Part shown: positions 38,981 through 49,179 of the stretch, piece by piece | How the letters are laid out: every line of letters starts with the position of its first letter | How positions within the stretch are numbered: position 1 is the first letter of the stretch | NCBI GenBank assembly: GCA_016748015.1 | Contig: JAAOMT010000134.1 | Span: 808,451-872,450 of the forward strand | Length of the DNA stretch: 64,000 nt | Direction: 5' to 3' | Source: Geosiphon pyriformis | Lineage: Eukaryota; Glomeromycota; Glomeromycetes; Archaeosporales; Geosiphonaceae | Notes under the pieces: model-generated | The model's input: only the letters and a program-made list of their open reading frames with translations | Database searches by the model: none | What the model was told of the DNA's origin: nothing | Made by a program: the position numbers and the translations under genes

Positions 38981-39132
38981 GTTAAACAATGTTATGCATT
39001 GCTACTATTTCTCAAAGCCCGGAGAAAAATTCCCCGAGCGCCATTTTCATCACTATCCATTACAGTCTTACAATTTCGGCATTTATATATCGCAGATCCT
39101 CGATATTTTGGATGTTTCCACACCAACTACAA
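38981..39132 (-). pseudogene. Fanzor/TnpB-like nuclease 3' fragment (copy B)
   Basis: On the minus strand this covers the zinc-ribbon and RuvC-III end of a TnpB/Fanzor protein. 'CSWCGNIQNI' is followed after a small indel by 'YKCRNCKTVMDSDENGARG' and 'IFLRALRNSSNA' with a stop at 38992-38994. Both CxxC pairs and the final D-x-D-E-N-G-A-R motif survive. Everything upstream of the first zinc Cys is gone, replaced by an (AATAA)n-like run at 39133-39160. Copy A at 40.2-40.8 kb has the same sequence apart from small indels, and both share about 12 bases after the stop. It lies about 130 bp upstream of the RIC1 start codon. Confidence 0.8.
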
Positions 39133-39169
39133 AAATAAATAAAATAAAATAAAATAATAATAATTCATA
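39133..39169. repeat. Short (AATAA)n-like run
   Basis: Tandem 'aataa/aaata' units directly abut the truncated end of the Fanzor copy B fragment and precede the LINE tail fragment. This is the kind of A-rich stretch often left at retroposition or repair junctions. Confidence 0.5.
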
Positions 39170-39505
39170 TTTGATTTAATTCGGTTTGATTTATTTTTTT
39201 ATTGCTGTAATGAAGTGTGGCCCAATCCCCAACTATAACATAAGATTACAGTACATGTGACCAGCCACCTGAGCTAGTCTGACCTATCACGCAGCAAGAA
39301 ATGACTCACGAAATCAGCCGCACATGAAAAAAATTCAAACTATTACGCGAACCAGCAAAGACTATATGGCCCAAGGTTAGCACACATATTGGCCTTAGGC
39401 AACCAAATTTTCTTCCTGTGCAAACCAACAAAGCAATAAACAAAATCCACCACCTTTAATGCCAAATCCAAAAACTGGAGATATTAGCCACCCAAGCCTT
39501 AAAAA
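39170..39505 (-). mobile_element. LINE 3'-end fragment
   Basis: Contains 'acatgtgaccag(c/t)cac(c/t)tg', also found at 49140-49160 near the 3' end of the large LINE, preceded on the + strand by a T-rich run as expected for a minus-strand LINE tail. The minus-strand reading has LINE C-terminal flavour ('VVDFVYCFVGLHRKKIW') with stops. It is a 5'-truncated relic of a related family. Confidence 0.5.
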
Positions 39506-39759
39506 TAAATATTCATGGTAAAATTATTAAGTAATAATTTGTAAATTAGTATTAGTATTAATTTAAATTTTAAGTAGTAAATTATCTTAATTTTTGTTAT
39601 GAAGTCTTTATAATATATAGTATTAATTTAAATTTCAAATAGTAAATAATTTTTTTCTTTCTTTCTTTTTATTATTAATATTATTTTAATTATTACTTTT
39701 TTTTGTTATAAAAGTAATTTTTTACTCTTTTAAGTTAATTTTAAAAATATTAATTCTAC

Positions 39760-39834
<75 letters not shown>

Positions 39835-40123
39835 ACAAAAAAAAGTTTAAACAATAAAAACAGCTTTTTAAAACTTTATTAAAATAAAAAAGTTTTTATT
39901 AAAAAATTAATCTTCAATAAATATAAATTGGCCAAAAATTATTTGTTATTAATAATAAAATGCAAAAATAATAAACAAAATACAATTAAAAACATAAAAA
40001 CTAAAAAATGCAAAAAATACTCTCAATTGTACATTATCAATCAAAAACAAGTCTTAAAACAATAAATAAAATTGGCCAGATTTGTTTTTAAATACAGTAA
40101 TGGAATAAAGCAAAAACAGTATT
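39506..40123. repeat. AT-rich stretch with (ATT)n microsatellite
   Basis: A near-perfect (ATT)n array of about 25 units occupies about 39760-39833. The surrounding DNA is almost pure A/T without coding signal. It separates the LINE fragment from Fanzor copy A. Confidence 0.75.
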
Positions 40124-40797
40124 ATAGATGCACCAATACATCATCTTTCTTCATTATGGCCACACAAAATTACATGTGATAACAAACTTGCCTGGATTTA
40201 TGAGATAGAAAAACAAGTCCACGAAACCCAAGTGGATAGGTTTATTCATGTAGTCTCTATTGATCCTGGCATTCATACACCTTTTACATAGTATTCTCCT
40301 ACTAAAAGAATAGATAAAATTGGTCGACAAGATATTGGACGTATTATTCGTATTTGCATCTAAATACAATCAACTTCTAGACGCAAAAAGAAGAAAGCTA
40401 AAAGACTTGATAAAGCAATACCATGTATGCAACGAAAAATTAAATGAAATTCACAGAAAAGCTATTGCTTTTTTTACCCATGAATTCGACGCTATCATCA
40501 TTTCGCCGTTCGAGGTACACGAAAATCAGTCCGAAAAATGCTTGGCTGGGCACATTATCGATTTCGACAACGTTTAATAGCCAAAACAGAGGAATTAGGA
40601 ATTCATGTGATTATCCAAAATGAAGCTTATACGTCCAAGACTTGTAGTTGGTGTGGAAATATCCAAAATATCGGAGGATCTGCGACATAAATGCCAAATT
40701 GCAAGACTAATGGACAGATGAAAATGGCGCTCGGGGAATTTTTCTCCGGGCTTTGATTCTCTCTGGAGATCATGCAGGAAATAGTAGTAATGCATGA
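40124..40797 (+). pseudogene. Fanzor/TnpB-like RNA-guided nuclease pseudogene (copy A)
   Basis: C-terminal half of a eukaryotic TnpB homologue (Fanzor). RuvC-I 'VVSIDPGIHTPFT' has its Asp codon at 40262-40264. Next comes a basic helix region ('RRKKKKAKRLDKAI'), then in a second frame 'IHRKAIAFFTHEFDAIIISPFEV' with the RuvC-II Glu at 40512-40514. Back in the first frame follow 'MLGWAHYRFRQRLIAKTEELG', 'NEAYTSKTCSWCGNIQNIGG' (zinc Cys at 40643 and 40652), the second zinc pair (40692, 40700), and a RuvC-III region that needs a one-base correction to read D-R-D-E-N-G-A-R, ending at TGA 40795-40797. There are in-frame stops (a TAG at 40289-40291 where family members have Trp) and at least three frame changes. 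No N-terminal nucleic-acid-binding half is recognised. The family assignment is strong; the gene is dead. Confidence 0.85.
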
Positions 40798-41439
40798 CAT
40801 TGTTTAATATTGATATATTACAATCCATCCGAATAAATTGTGGTTATTGTTAAAGGTTTCGTACCTTTCAACTCTTCCCGAACTGCGCGAAATGGCTGAC
40901 CGAGAATCTGAATCGAAAACGATCTTGATTTGGGGTTAATATAAAGGGATGCACTGGTTCTTGTACCGATAAAAGTACCTCGGGACCCGAGAAACTATGG
41001 AGGTTCACTCAGTTCAATTCCAAACACTTTTCAATTTGACACAAAGAAACCAAATACGTCCTTCCTATTAAAAAATATGCCTATCTCTATATTATTATTA
41101 CCGGTAAAAGTTTAATAAAGGACTAGAAGTAGCTAGTTAAACTATTTCCAGAACGAGAGAAATCCGCCGAATATCTTTAATGTGGTTAATTCCAATTATC
41201 TTTGGTGGTTAGGAGAAAGAAATGCTATATAAAAGGAAGGTAACATCCCAACCCCCAAGCCACTGAATATTCACTTCTTCTAGTTTAGTTGAGGCATACT
41301 CAAAAAGTAGATTGATTTAATTTGTTTCCGTATTGATGGGATGACATGTTGCTCCAGATCTTGCTTTGGTAATTTAGAAAGTTTACATGCTTTAAAGCTG
41401 GAAATTAATGAATAAATTTAGAAATTTCTCATTCCATGC
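40798..41439. other. Intergenic region between Fanzor copy A and PCCB
   Basis: About 640 bp of moderate base composition, less AT-rich than the deserts. No open frame or similarity was recognised. It could hold the 3' UTR of PCCB and the right flank of the Fanzor insertion. The Fanzor similarity fades about 12-15 bases past the stop when compared with copy B. Confidence 0.45.
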
Positions 41440-44030
41440 TTATGAGAGATCAAATAAAACTCTCACCGGACAGTTGGAATGCTTTTTGCTTGGATTTGTT
41501 AATTTTTTGGTTTTAAGAACAGCCAAGTCTTCAATGATCCGTCTTCTGGTCACGGCCGGAAGGATAATATCATCAATAAACCTAAATAAATTTAAAATTT
41601 ATCATGAAAAAATGAATAAATCATCGCAACTCCTCAGAAATATATATTTTGTGGATTAATAACCCTCTGGCTGCTGCTGGTAACGGGTTTGCAAACTTTT
41701 AGGATTTTGCAAAGAAAAATCATTACAATTAGCAAAATTATTCGTAATTGCAAAATGATTTTGATTTTGATTAAAAATTATACCTTATCTAGATTATTTA
41801 GATGAAGGCAAAAAAAGGTTTAAATAATTGCTCCAAAGGACTTGTCCAACAAGGGAAAAATCACTTGCCAATGTATTCTTGTTCCGCTTGACCTCGATCT
41901 TTGACGTGACGGAAAATAATTTCAACCGCACCCTAATCGCAAATCAAGTATGAAATGGCTTCAGAATCGCTCTTCGAGCTTACGAAAATTAAAGCATTGT
42001 GTCAAACCTTTGCACCCATTACAGCGATCTCGCTGGTAGGCCATGCGTAATTGATCTATAGAAACATGAAATTAGATATATATAAGCCCAAGTAAAACGG
42101 AGGGTATGAAAGGCTATTACATACATCACCCCTAAGATGTTTGCTAGACATGACATCATAAGCCCCACCGTATGCTTTTCTTGTTATAATTGTAATTTTG
42201 GGGACGGTTGCCTGAACAAAATGAATCGATAGCAAGTCAGGAAAAGAGGTAAGATTTGTCTTGATATTAAAGCTTGGTTACCTCAGCGTAGGCAAATAAA
42301 AGCTTCGCCCCATGCCGGATGATACCATTATGTTCTTGCGCAGTACCAGGAAGAAAACCAGGCACGTCAACCAAAGTTATTATAGGGATGTTGAATGCGT
42401 CACAAAATCTAACCCATCGTGCTGCTTTAACTGAAGCATTAATGTCCAAAACGCCTGATGATACCAAGGGCTGATTGCCCACAAGTGAAACAGTTTGACC
42501 CTCCATTCTGGCAAATCCTATGACAATGTTTTTCGCAAAATCGGGCATAATTTCAAAGAAATTTCCTTCGTCTACAATTCGAGTTATAACATCACGAATA
42601 TCATAGGCTTTGGTGGAATCGACTGGAATGATGTGATCGAGCGAAAAATCCTCTCGGTGAGAAGAATCATCTGAATAGCGAACTGGAGCTGGTTCACGAT
42701 TAGAGAGAGGTAGAAAATCAAAAAAATCACGTACGCTATAAAATTATTAAACCAAAGGAGGTAGTTCATTTGATTGGCTATTTTACTATCCAGTAAAGCT
42801 AAAAATGAAATACCGCTGTAAGGCTTCAATGTCATTTTCAAATGCATTGTGTGCTACTCCTAATGGTCAAAACGGGTATGAATATTGGAAGATACTAAAA
42901 CTTTTGTTATAAAGAAAATAAATCTTTGATACCGGACAAAACCGTGTGTGCTCTCGCACCACCGAGTTCTTCTTGCGTAACTTCTTCATTGCAAACAGCT
43001 TTAACAACATCAGGCCCAGTAACAAACAAATAGGAGGTGTCACGAACCATGAATGTGAAATCAGTAAGAGCTGGTGAATAAACAGCGCCACCTATAGAAA
43101 AATACAATGGGAAAATATTTGACGTTAGAAATTTAATTATTTAATTTTAATAGACACTCTTACCTGCACATGGACCCATGATTAAAGAAATTTGGGGAAC
43201 CACACCGGAGCAAAGAACATTTCTTTCAAAAATCTCTGCATAGCCAGCTAAGGAGTCAACACCTTCTTGAATACGAGCACCACCGGAATCATTTAATCCT
43301 ATGACAGGGGCACCGACCAAAACAGCTTTATCCATTATCTTGCATATTTTCTCAGCATTCATTCTCGACAAACTGCCTCCAAACGCAGTGAAATCTTGAG
43401 AAAAAACGAAAACTCGTCTTCCGTTTATAGTTCCATGGCCAGTGACAACCCCATCACCAGTAATCTAATTCAAATAAACGATACTCGGTTAAATTCATCT
43501 TTTTAATTCCAATTGCCTGAAATTTTACTTGCCTTATTTTGATCCATTCCAAAGTCAACGCATTGATGTTCTACGAAGGTGTCATATTCGTTAAAAGACC
43601 CTTGATCTAAAAGTAGATCAATTCGTTCTCGGGCGGTTAATTTGCCCTTTAAGTAAATTAGGAAAGAAAATTGCTTTGAGATACCAATCAAAGATTCAAT
43701 TCAACATCTTACATGTTTTACCCATAAAATTTTAAACCTTTTTGTGTTGAATTTCAATTTTTTCCGGGCCACCACCCAGTTGTGCGTCTGCCCTTTTTCT
43801 TTGAATTCGGTTAATGACATACTACAAAATTGAATAATTAAGATCAATGAGACGCTTCACTGTATAAAAGAATTTCGAAGTAATTATACCTCTTCCCTTG
43901 TTTTTCCGGAGGCATGCCGCTTGATGATGCTTGAAGTTAAAGGGGTGAATTCGCGATAAATAAACTGGTTTTCTCGAACAACGGCGACCCGTGAACGTAT
44001 AGGGGAGATGAGAGAGATAATTCTTGACAT
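41440..44030 (-). CDS. PCCB: Propionyl-CoA carboxylase beta subunit, mitochondrial
   Basis: Carboxyltransferase subunit that moves CO2 from biotin to propionyl-CoA, giving methylmalonyl-CoA. ATG 44028-44030 starts an Arg-rich, acid-poor leader ([19 protein letters not shown]) typical of mitochondrial import. Conserved blocks: '[20 protein letters not shown]', '[20 protein letters not shown]', '[20 protein letters not shown]', '[20 protein letters not shown]', '[16 protein letters not shown]', '[13 protein letters not shown]', '[20 protein letters not shown]', '[18 protein letters not shown]', '[17 protein letters not shown]', '[20 protein letters not shown]'. The stop TAA is at 41440-41442. 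The C-terminus ('DDII-P..TR') is the PCCB type rather than methylcrotonyl-CoA carboxylase. The last few codons may contain an unresolved terminal intron. Confidence 0.93.
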
Positions 44031-44379
44031 GGCTTAGGTTGGCGGAAATCAAAATGGATTCGCAGACAACAATGATTTAGAATTTCCATAAACAGAGATC
44101 TTCAAATGATTTTCGCGCATTCTTTAACTTCACTAGTTGTTTATATCGTATGTGCTTAACTTAGCCGACTTAAAGAGATTCGGTCAAAGTTAATCTTGGT
44201 TCCTTTCTTCTCCGCATAAAACGCGGGGAGCGTTTTATCAAAAAGTACGACAAGGTAACATTATAATTCACGACTGTCCGCCCTCTGTTCAGTTAAAGTA
44301 CTTTTGAGCTAGTTTTCGAAAATTTTCCCTTCGTCACTTGATTCTTCTTAGCCTTTCTCCTACAGATATCTTTGCCAAT
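44031..44379. promoter_or_regulatory. Shared divergent promoter of PCCB and PCCA with inverted repeat
   Basis: 349 bp separate the two start codons. Near the middle, 44216-44224 and 44230-44238 form a perfect inverted repeat, ATAAAACGC-GGGGA-GCGTTTTAT, with a 5-nt spacer. A dyad here could bind a dimeric regulator acting on both genes. This is visible in sequence; its function is inference. Confidence 0.6.
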
Positions 44380-47300
44380 ATGACTGCACAAATAAGCGCG
44401 CTGAGGCGTTCGGGAGCTTGTTTCACTGCTAATTCATTCATACTTAACCAGAAACACATTAGACTACCCCATACTTCGATTTATACCCGAAGTTTTCATT
44501 CGTCATGGATCACTTTATACAACAATCCTAAAGAAACCAAAATAGATTATGGGAAGGAAAGTTGCCCCATCATTCTTAAATTCTAGCTATTTTCTGAGGC
44601 AATAAAATCTTGCTGACTTAAAATCAGTTAAATCATCCGAATTCTCGCGCCATTCTCTCATAAATTTGCCTTTATATTATGTACTTAATAGACTTTTGAT
44701 AAAATCCTTATAGCTAACCGGGGGGAAATAGCTGTACGCGTTATTCGGACGGCTAAAAAAATGGGAATCAAAACTGTTGCAATTTATTCTGATGCCGACA
44801 CTCGCAGCTTACATGTTCGTTTGGCAGACGAGGCCGTCAATGTGGTTGGTATCCCAAAAGCAGAAAAAATCTTTATTATAGGTTATTGATTTTTCTGGCA
44901 TTCTCGAGTATAGGGTCCCGCCCCAACAAACCAAAGCTATTTGAACCTACCTGTAATTTTAAAAGCAGTTAAAGATACTGGGGCTCAAGCAGTCCATCCA
45001 GGTAAATCCTGCATTTCAATGATTCAGTATTTATTTCATTTCAGCTCTGATTCCATTTGATAAAGTCTTTTTTAGGATATGGCTTCCTTTCCGAAAACTC
45101 GACTTTTGTTAAGGCTCTCGATGAAATAGGGGTCACATTCATTGGACCTGGGGAGGACGCAATGAGGGCTATGGGTGATAAGATAAGAAGTAAACTTATT
45201 GCAAAGGCAGCTGGAGTTAATGTGATTCCTGGATACGATGGCGTTTGTGAGAACGCAGATCATGCCCTAAAGATTGGTAAGAATTTAATTCTAAGTTTAT
45301 ATCATTATTATCCAGGAGCTTCATTCAGCCGGCATTCATACTTCTCGCTGCTACCGTGTTTATGGAAATTAAATTTTCAGAGCGAAATAAAAACTTGGCT
45401 ACACATCAGCACTAATTAGATTCTTCTTTAGCATGCGAAATCGGCTACCCAGTCATGCTAAAAGCTTCTGGAGGTGGTGGTGGTAAAGGCATGCGTATCG
45501 CATGGTATGGTGGTGTGATCTACTGATTTAAAATTACATTTTGGAAATAAATTTTGATGAACCCCTTATCTTGTAGGAATGATAGAGAAGTCCGGGAAGG
45601 TTTCAAACTTGCAACGCAAGAGTCGATGTCTAGTTTTGGCGATAATAGGTTATTGGTTGAAAAGTATGTTGACAACCCACGTCACATAGAAATACAAATT
45701 CTTGGCGACAAATTCGGGAATTGTGTGTACTTACCTGAAAGAGAATGTTCAATTCAACGAAGAAATCAAAAGGTGAATAGAATACCATAATATTTCTCAT
45801 GTTAACTCATGCTGAATTGGTTCTCGGCTTTTCATAGGTTATTGAAGAGGCGCCAAGCACCCATCTTAATGAAGCTACAAGAAACGCAATGGGAAAGCAA
45901 GCAATCGCTCTCGCCAAAAATGTTAATTACTCTTCGGCTGGTACAGTCGAATTTCTGGTGGATGCTCAAAGAAACTTTTATTTCCTCGAAATGAACACAC
46001 GCCTCCAGGTAGAACATCCAATTACTGAATATATTACAGGTTTAGACTTGGTGGAGCAAATGATTCGAATAGCTGCCAATCAAAGACTAGGATTTAGACA
46101 AGAGGATATAAAATTCCATGGGTGGGCGATCGAATCCCGGGTCTATGCCGAGGACCCTGAAAAATATTTGCCATCGATTGGTCGTCTTAGTAAATATATC
46201 GAGCCAGTTAGTCTAAAAGATAAATCAAAAGTCCGTTGTGATTCTGGAGTTGTTGAAGGAAGTGAAATTAGCATCTATTATGATCCTTTGATTTGTAAAC
46301 TCTCGACATACGGTGAAACGAGAGATGAAGCCATTGAGGTCATGAAACGGGCTTTAGATTCCTATGTAATTAAAGGTATTACTATTTTGTTACATTGACA
46401 GAAAATATAAAAGCAAATCTGGATAACTCAAATATTTAATATTCAACAGGTGTGACCCATAATGTGCCCTTGCTACGCGAGGTGATAGGAAGCCCAAGAT
46501 TTCAATCTGGTTTAATTTCGACCAAGTTTTTAGCGGAAGAATACCCAACAGGTTTTAAGGGTCATACACTCAACCAAAAATCACTTTTTCATCTTGCATC
46601 CGTTGCTGCGCTAGTTCACGCTAAACGAGATGTAAGAAACTGGTGCTGGGGTGAGGGCAAAGAAGCCTTATTGAAAGGTAATCAGATTGGAAAAGCTCCT
46701 CATAAATGGGATCTCTGGGTGAGAATAAATAATGGGATTGCTGGAGTCGAAAGTGTTCCGGTACGAATTGAACGAAAGAGCGAAAATTTACAACACACCG
46801 ATAAATTTGAGGTCAGTAAACTGCTTATCATTTTTTGAATTACCAGGTAGATCTTCAAGAAATTTTCTGATTGAAAATGTTAATTTAGGTAAAACTACTA
46901 GGTTATCCACCAACCCTCATAGATGCCAGTTGGCCACTTGAATCGCCACTCATCGACGCCCACTTTCAAATTCCCGACCAGTCCGATGAAAAAATTACTG
47001 TGCAATATTTAGACCCCTTACCGGTTGGCTTTCGTCTTCAACATTTAGGAACAAAATTCGATATCACAGTGTACACTAACCGACAACACGAATTATTGAA
47101 ATATATGATCGAGAAGCCCAAAAGAGATTTGACCAAATTTATATTGGCACCTATGCCTGGTAGTGTCATAAGCCTTGCGGTGAAAGAAGGCGATGAGGTA
47201 ATCTACCCTCATTTATTATGATGTCAATTAAGAATCCTAAATATCTAACAAATTCCCTCATTCTTCTCTTCACTTTTTAGGTAAGCGAAGGCGCGGAACT

Positions 47301-47460
47301 TGCCGTTGTTGAAGCTATGAAGATGCAAAATGTTTTACGAGCAGCTCGAATTGGAAAAGTGAAAAAGATTTATGTTAAGCCTGGGGACGCAGTGGCTGCT
47401 GATGAAGTAATGATCGAGTTCGAAAATGATGCGCCAAAAAAAGAAAAGAACACAACATAA
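44380..47460 (+). CDS. PCCA: Propionyl-CoA carboxylase alpha subunit (biotin-containing), mitochondrial
   Basis: Biotin carboxylase plus biotin carrier subunit. ATG 44380 opens a Ser/Arg-rich leader ([20 protein letters not shown]). Biotin-carboxylase blocks: '[20 protein letters not shown]', '[15 protein letters not shown]', '[16 protein letters not shown]', '[14 protein letters not shown]' (ATP-grasp Gly loop), '[12 protein letters not shown]', '[19 protein letters not shown]', '[13 protein letters not shown]', 'RVYAEDP'. '[19 protein letters not shown]' and '[13 protein letters not shown]' are PCCA-type. The C-terminal biotinyl domain has 'EAMKMQN', whose Lys is the biotin site. It ends 'KKEKNTT' with TAA at 47458-47460. 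About nine short introns. It faces PCCB head to head, fitting co-expression of an alpha6beta6 enzyme. Confidence 0.94.
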
Positions 47461-47622
47461 ACTAGTCCTCGATTATTCTTAATGAAAATTATGATTTTGT
47501 ATGTATTAATATAGGCAATTGAAATATAGAATCACTAAAGGGAATGAAAAAGCTCGTCCAGCGGGTGCATATGAAGCAAGATTCGACACAAACTTTGTTT
47601 TATAAAAGAGCATCTATGACTC

Positions 47623-47970
47623 TTATAAACCAATTCTTTGAGCTGTCGTTATATTCTTCCTCTTGTTTCTGATCACCTCAGTTCCAACAATTGGGTGACC
47701 TTCAATTTGGAACTGCTGCTGTTGTTTGCCATCCATTTCCTGTTGTTGTCCTTCGGGCAATAGCTCACTTTCGTCCGCAACAAGGCCATTAGTACTTTCA
47801 CCGCCTCTATTTGCGCCTTGCTCCTCTAACTCGACACTTTTCCGTTTCCCCTTCCCAATAGTTTGAGTTCTCTGAGTTGCAAGGTACCGATGGTACTCCT
47901 CACGAAGTCGTTCAAGACAGTCTATGTCTTCTTGTCGAAGATCCAAACGAGTCGGGTTGCGACGTAACAT
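47623..47970 (-). CDS. CDC26: APC/C subunit CDC26/Hcn1
   Basis: Small anaphase-promoting-complex subunit that stabilises the TPR protein CDC16/Cut9 by inserting its acetylated N-terminus into the TPR groove. Single exon, 115 codons, ATG 47968-47970. The N-terminus 'MLRRNPTRLDLRQEDIDCLE' carries the family's MLRRxPTxLxL signature. The middle is low complexity and Gln-rich ('EGQQQEMDGKQQQQ'). The C-terminal 'AQRIGL' matches the short RIG(I/L/V) end of fungal homologues. Its 3' end lies 162 bp from that of PCCA. Confidence 0.88.
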   Translation of the reverse strand: MLRRNPTRLDLRQEDIDCLERLREEYHRYLATQRTQTIGKGKRKSVELEEQGANRGGESTNGLVADESELLPEGQQQEMDGKQQQQFQIEGHPIVGTEVIRNKRKNITTAQRIGL

Positions 47971-49038
47971 GTATGAAAATTTGGGTCAAAGTTATTGAAC
48001 CAACTTTAATAATAATTATAATTATTATTATTATTATGTTTATTAAATTTGTTTGCAATAATTTTTAGTTATTAAATATTTTGCTTATTATTTTTAATAT
48101 ATAGTATTTAACAACAAAATAAATAGAAAAAGTATAAAAAAAATTACAATTATTTTTTATTTTATAAAATGGATGAATCTAAATGGAACACCTTGTTCCA
48201 GGAGCAGAATTTTATTGGTTATTAAAAAACGTGATACATAATAATTTTGATTGGGCGAAAAAGTAATAATCATAATTAAATAAAGAAAATGTATGAATAA
48301 AAAATGTGTAAATTTTCCTAATATTTGGTTTTTGAATGTTTCTTTTGTTATAAAATTAGTGAATTTTTAATTGGTTCAGATTTATTTTTCTTGTTTGTAT
48401 TATTAGCTTGAATTTCAGAGAGTTTTTGAAAATTTTGATTTTAAATTTAGTAAATTTAACTGCTATTTCTTTATGCTAATTAATAAATTCTTTTAACTAT
48501 AATAATATTTCATAGTTATTATAATCAACAATAAATTAAACAGTATTTTATATTAGTTTTTATACTTTTTTATATTTAACTTTTTATTATATCACATAAT
48601 ATAAAATACATATTAATATTTTATTTGAATAATTTTTTATTGATTTTTAGTTCACAAAACAACAAACATTTATGATTATATTATTGTTTTTTTGCTTATT
48701 ATTATATTATCAAATAGATATTATTTGAATATAAAATTTTATAATTTTTAAATATATTATTTTAAAATAATAATAACAAATAATATTATTAAATATATTA
48801 AATATACATAAATAAAAATAAGAAATAAAATTAATTATTATTATAAAATATAAATATGTATTTTTAAATAATATGTTTTTGATTTTTTTAAGTTTTTAAA
48901 TATTTTTTTTATTAACTTTAACAATTATTGATTTTAAAATAATTTGTTTAATATTATATAAATTTTCAATAAATTTATTATTATATTAATATTAAGATTT
49001 TAAAGATAATAAAATATGAAAAATAAGATATTTGATTA
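47971..49038. other. AT-rich desert between CDC26 and the LINE
   Basis: About 1.07 kb, nearly all A/T after 48000, with short (ATT)n/(AAT)n runs at about 48008-48036. No gene or element was recognised. The promoter of CDC26 must lie in its left part. Confidence 0.55.
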
Positions 49039-49179
49039 TTTTTTTTTTTTTTTATTATGCTTAACGAGTAAAATCCAAACACGACCTAGTGCTATACATC
49101 AAAGAAATAATCTAAACTAGGCATAAATCATGCATTTTCCACATGTGACCAGTCACTTGGGCCAATCAAAACAATACTA

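Noticed and set aside
39760-39833. CRISPR-like or telomere-like array
   Set aside because: A plain trinucleotide (ATT)n microsatellite with no spacers.
40124-40797. Bacterial IS605/IS607 TnpB from contamination
   Set aside because: Flanks are the same AT-rich fungal DNA with intron-bearing genes on both sides, and a second copy lies beside RIC1. 'PFTWYS'-like and 'SKTCSWCGNIQ' motifs fit eukaryotic Fanzors. No insertion-sequence ends were seen.
40595-40828. 77-codon minus-strand frame
   Set aside because: Antisense to the Fanzor zinc-ribbon region. The plus strand carries the recognisable motifs.
41440-47460. Methylcrotonyl-CoA carboxylase instead of propionyl-CoA carboxylase
   Set aside because: The beta C-terminus '[15 protein letters not shown]' and the alpha segment '[19 protein letters not shown]' are PCC-type.
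48008-48036. Possible poly(A)-tail-like insertion mark near CDC26
   Set aside because: Only a short (AAT)/(ATT) run typical of the desert; no element is attached to it.
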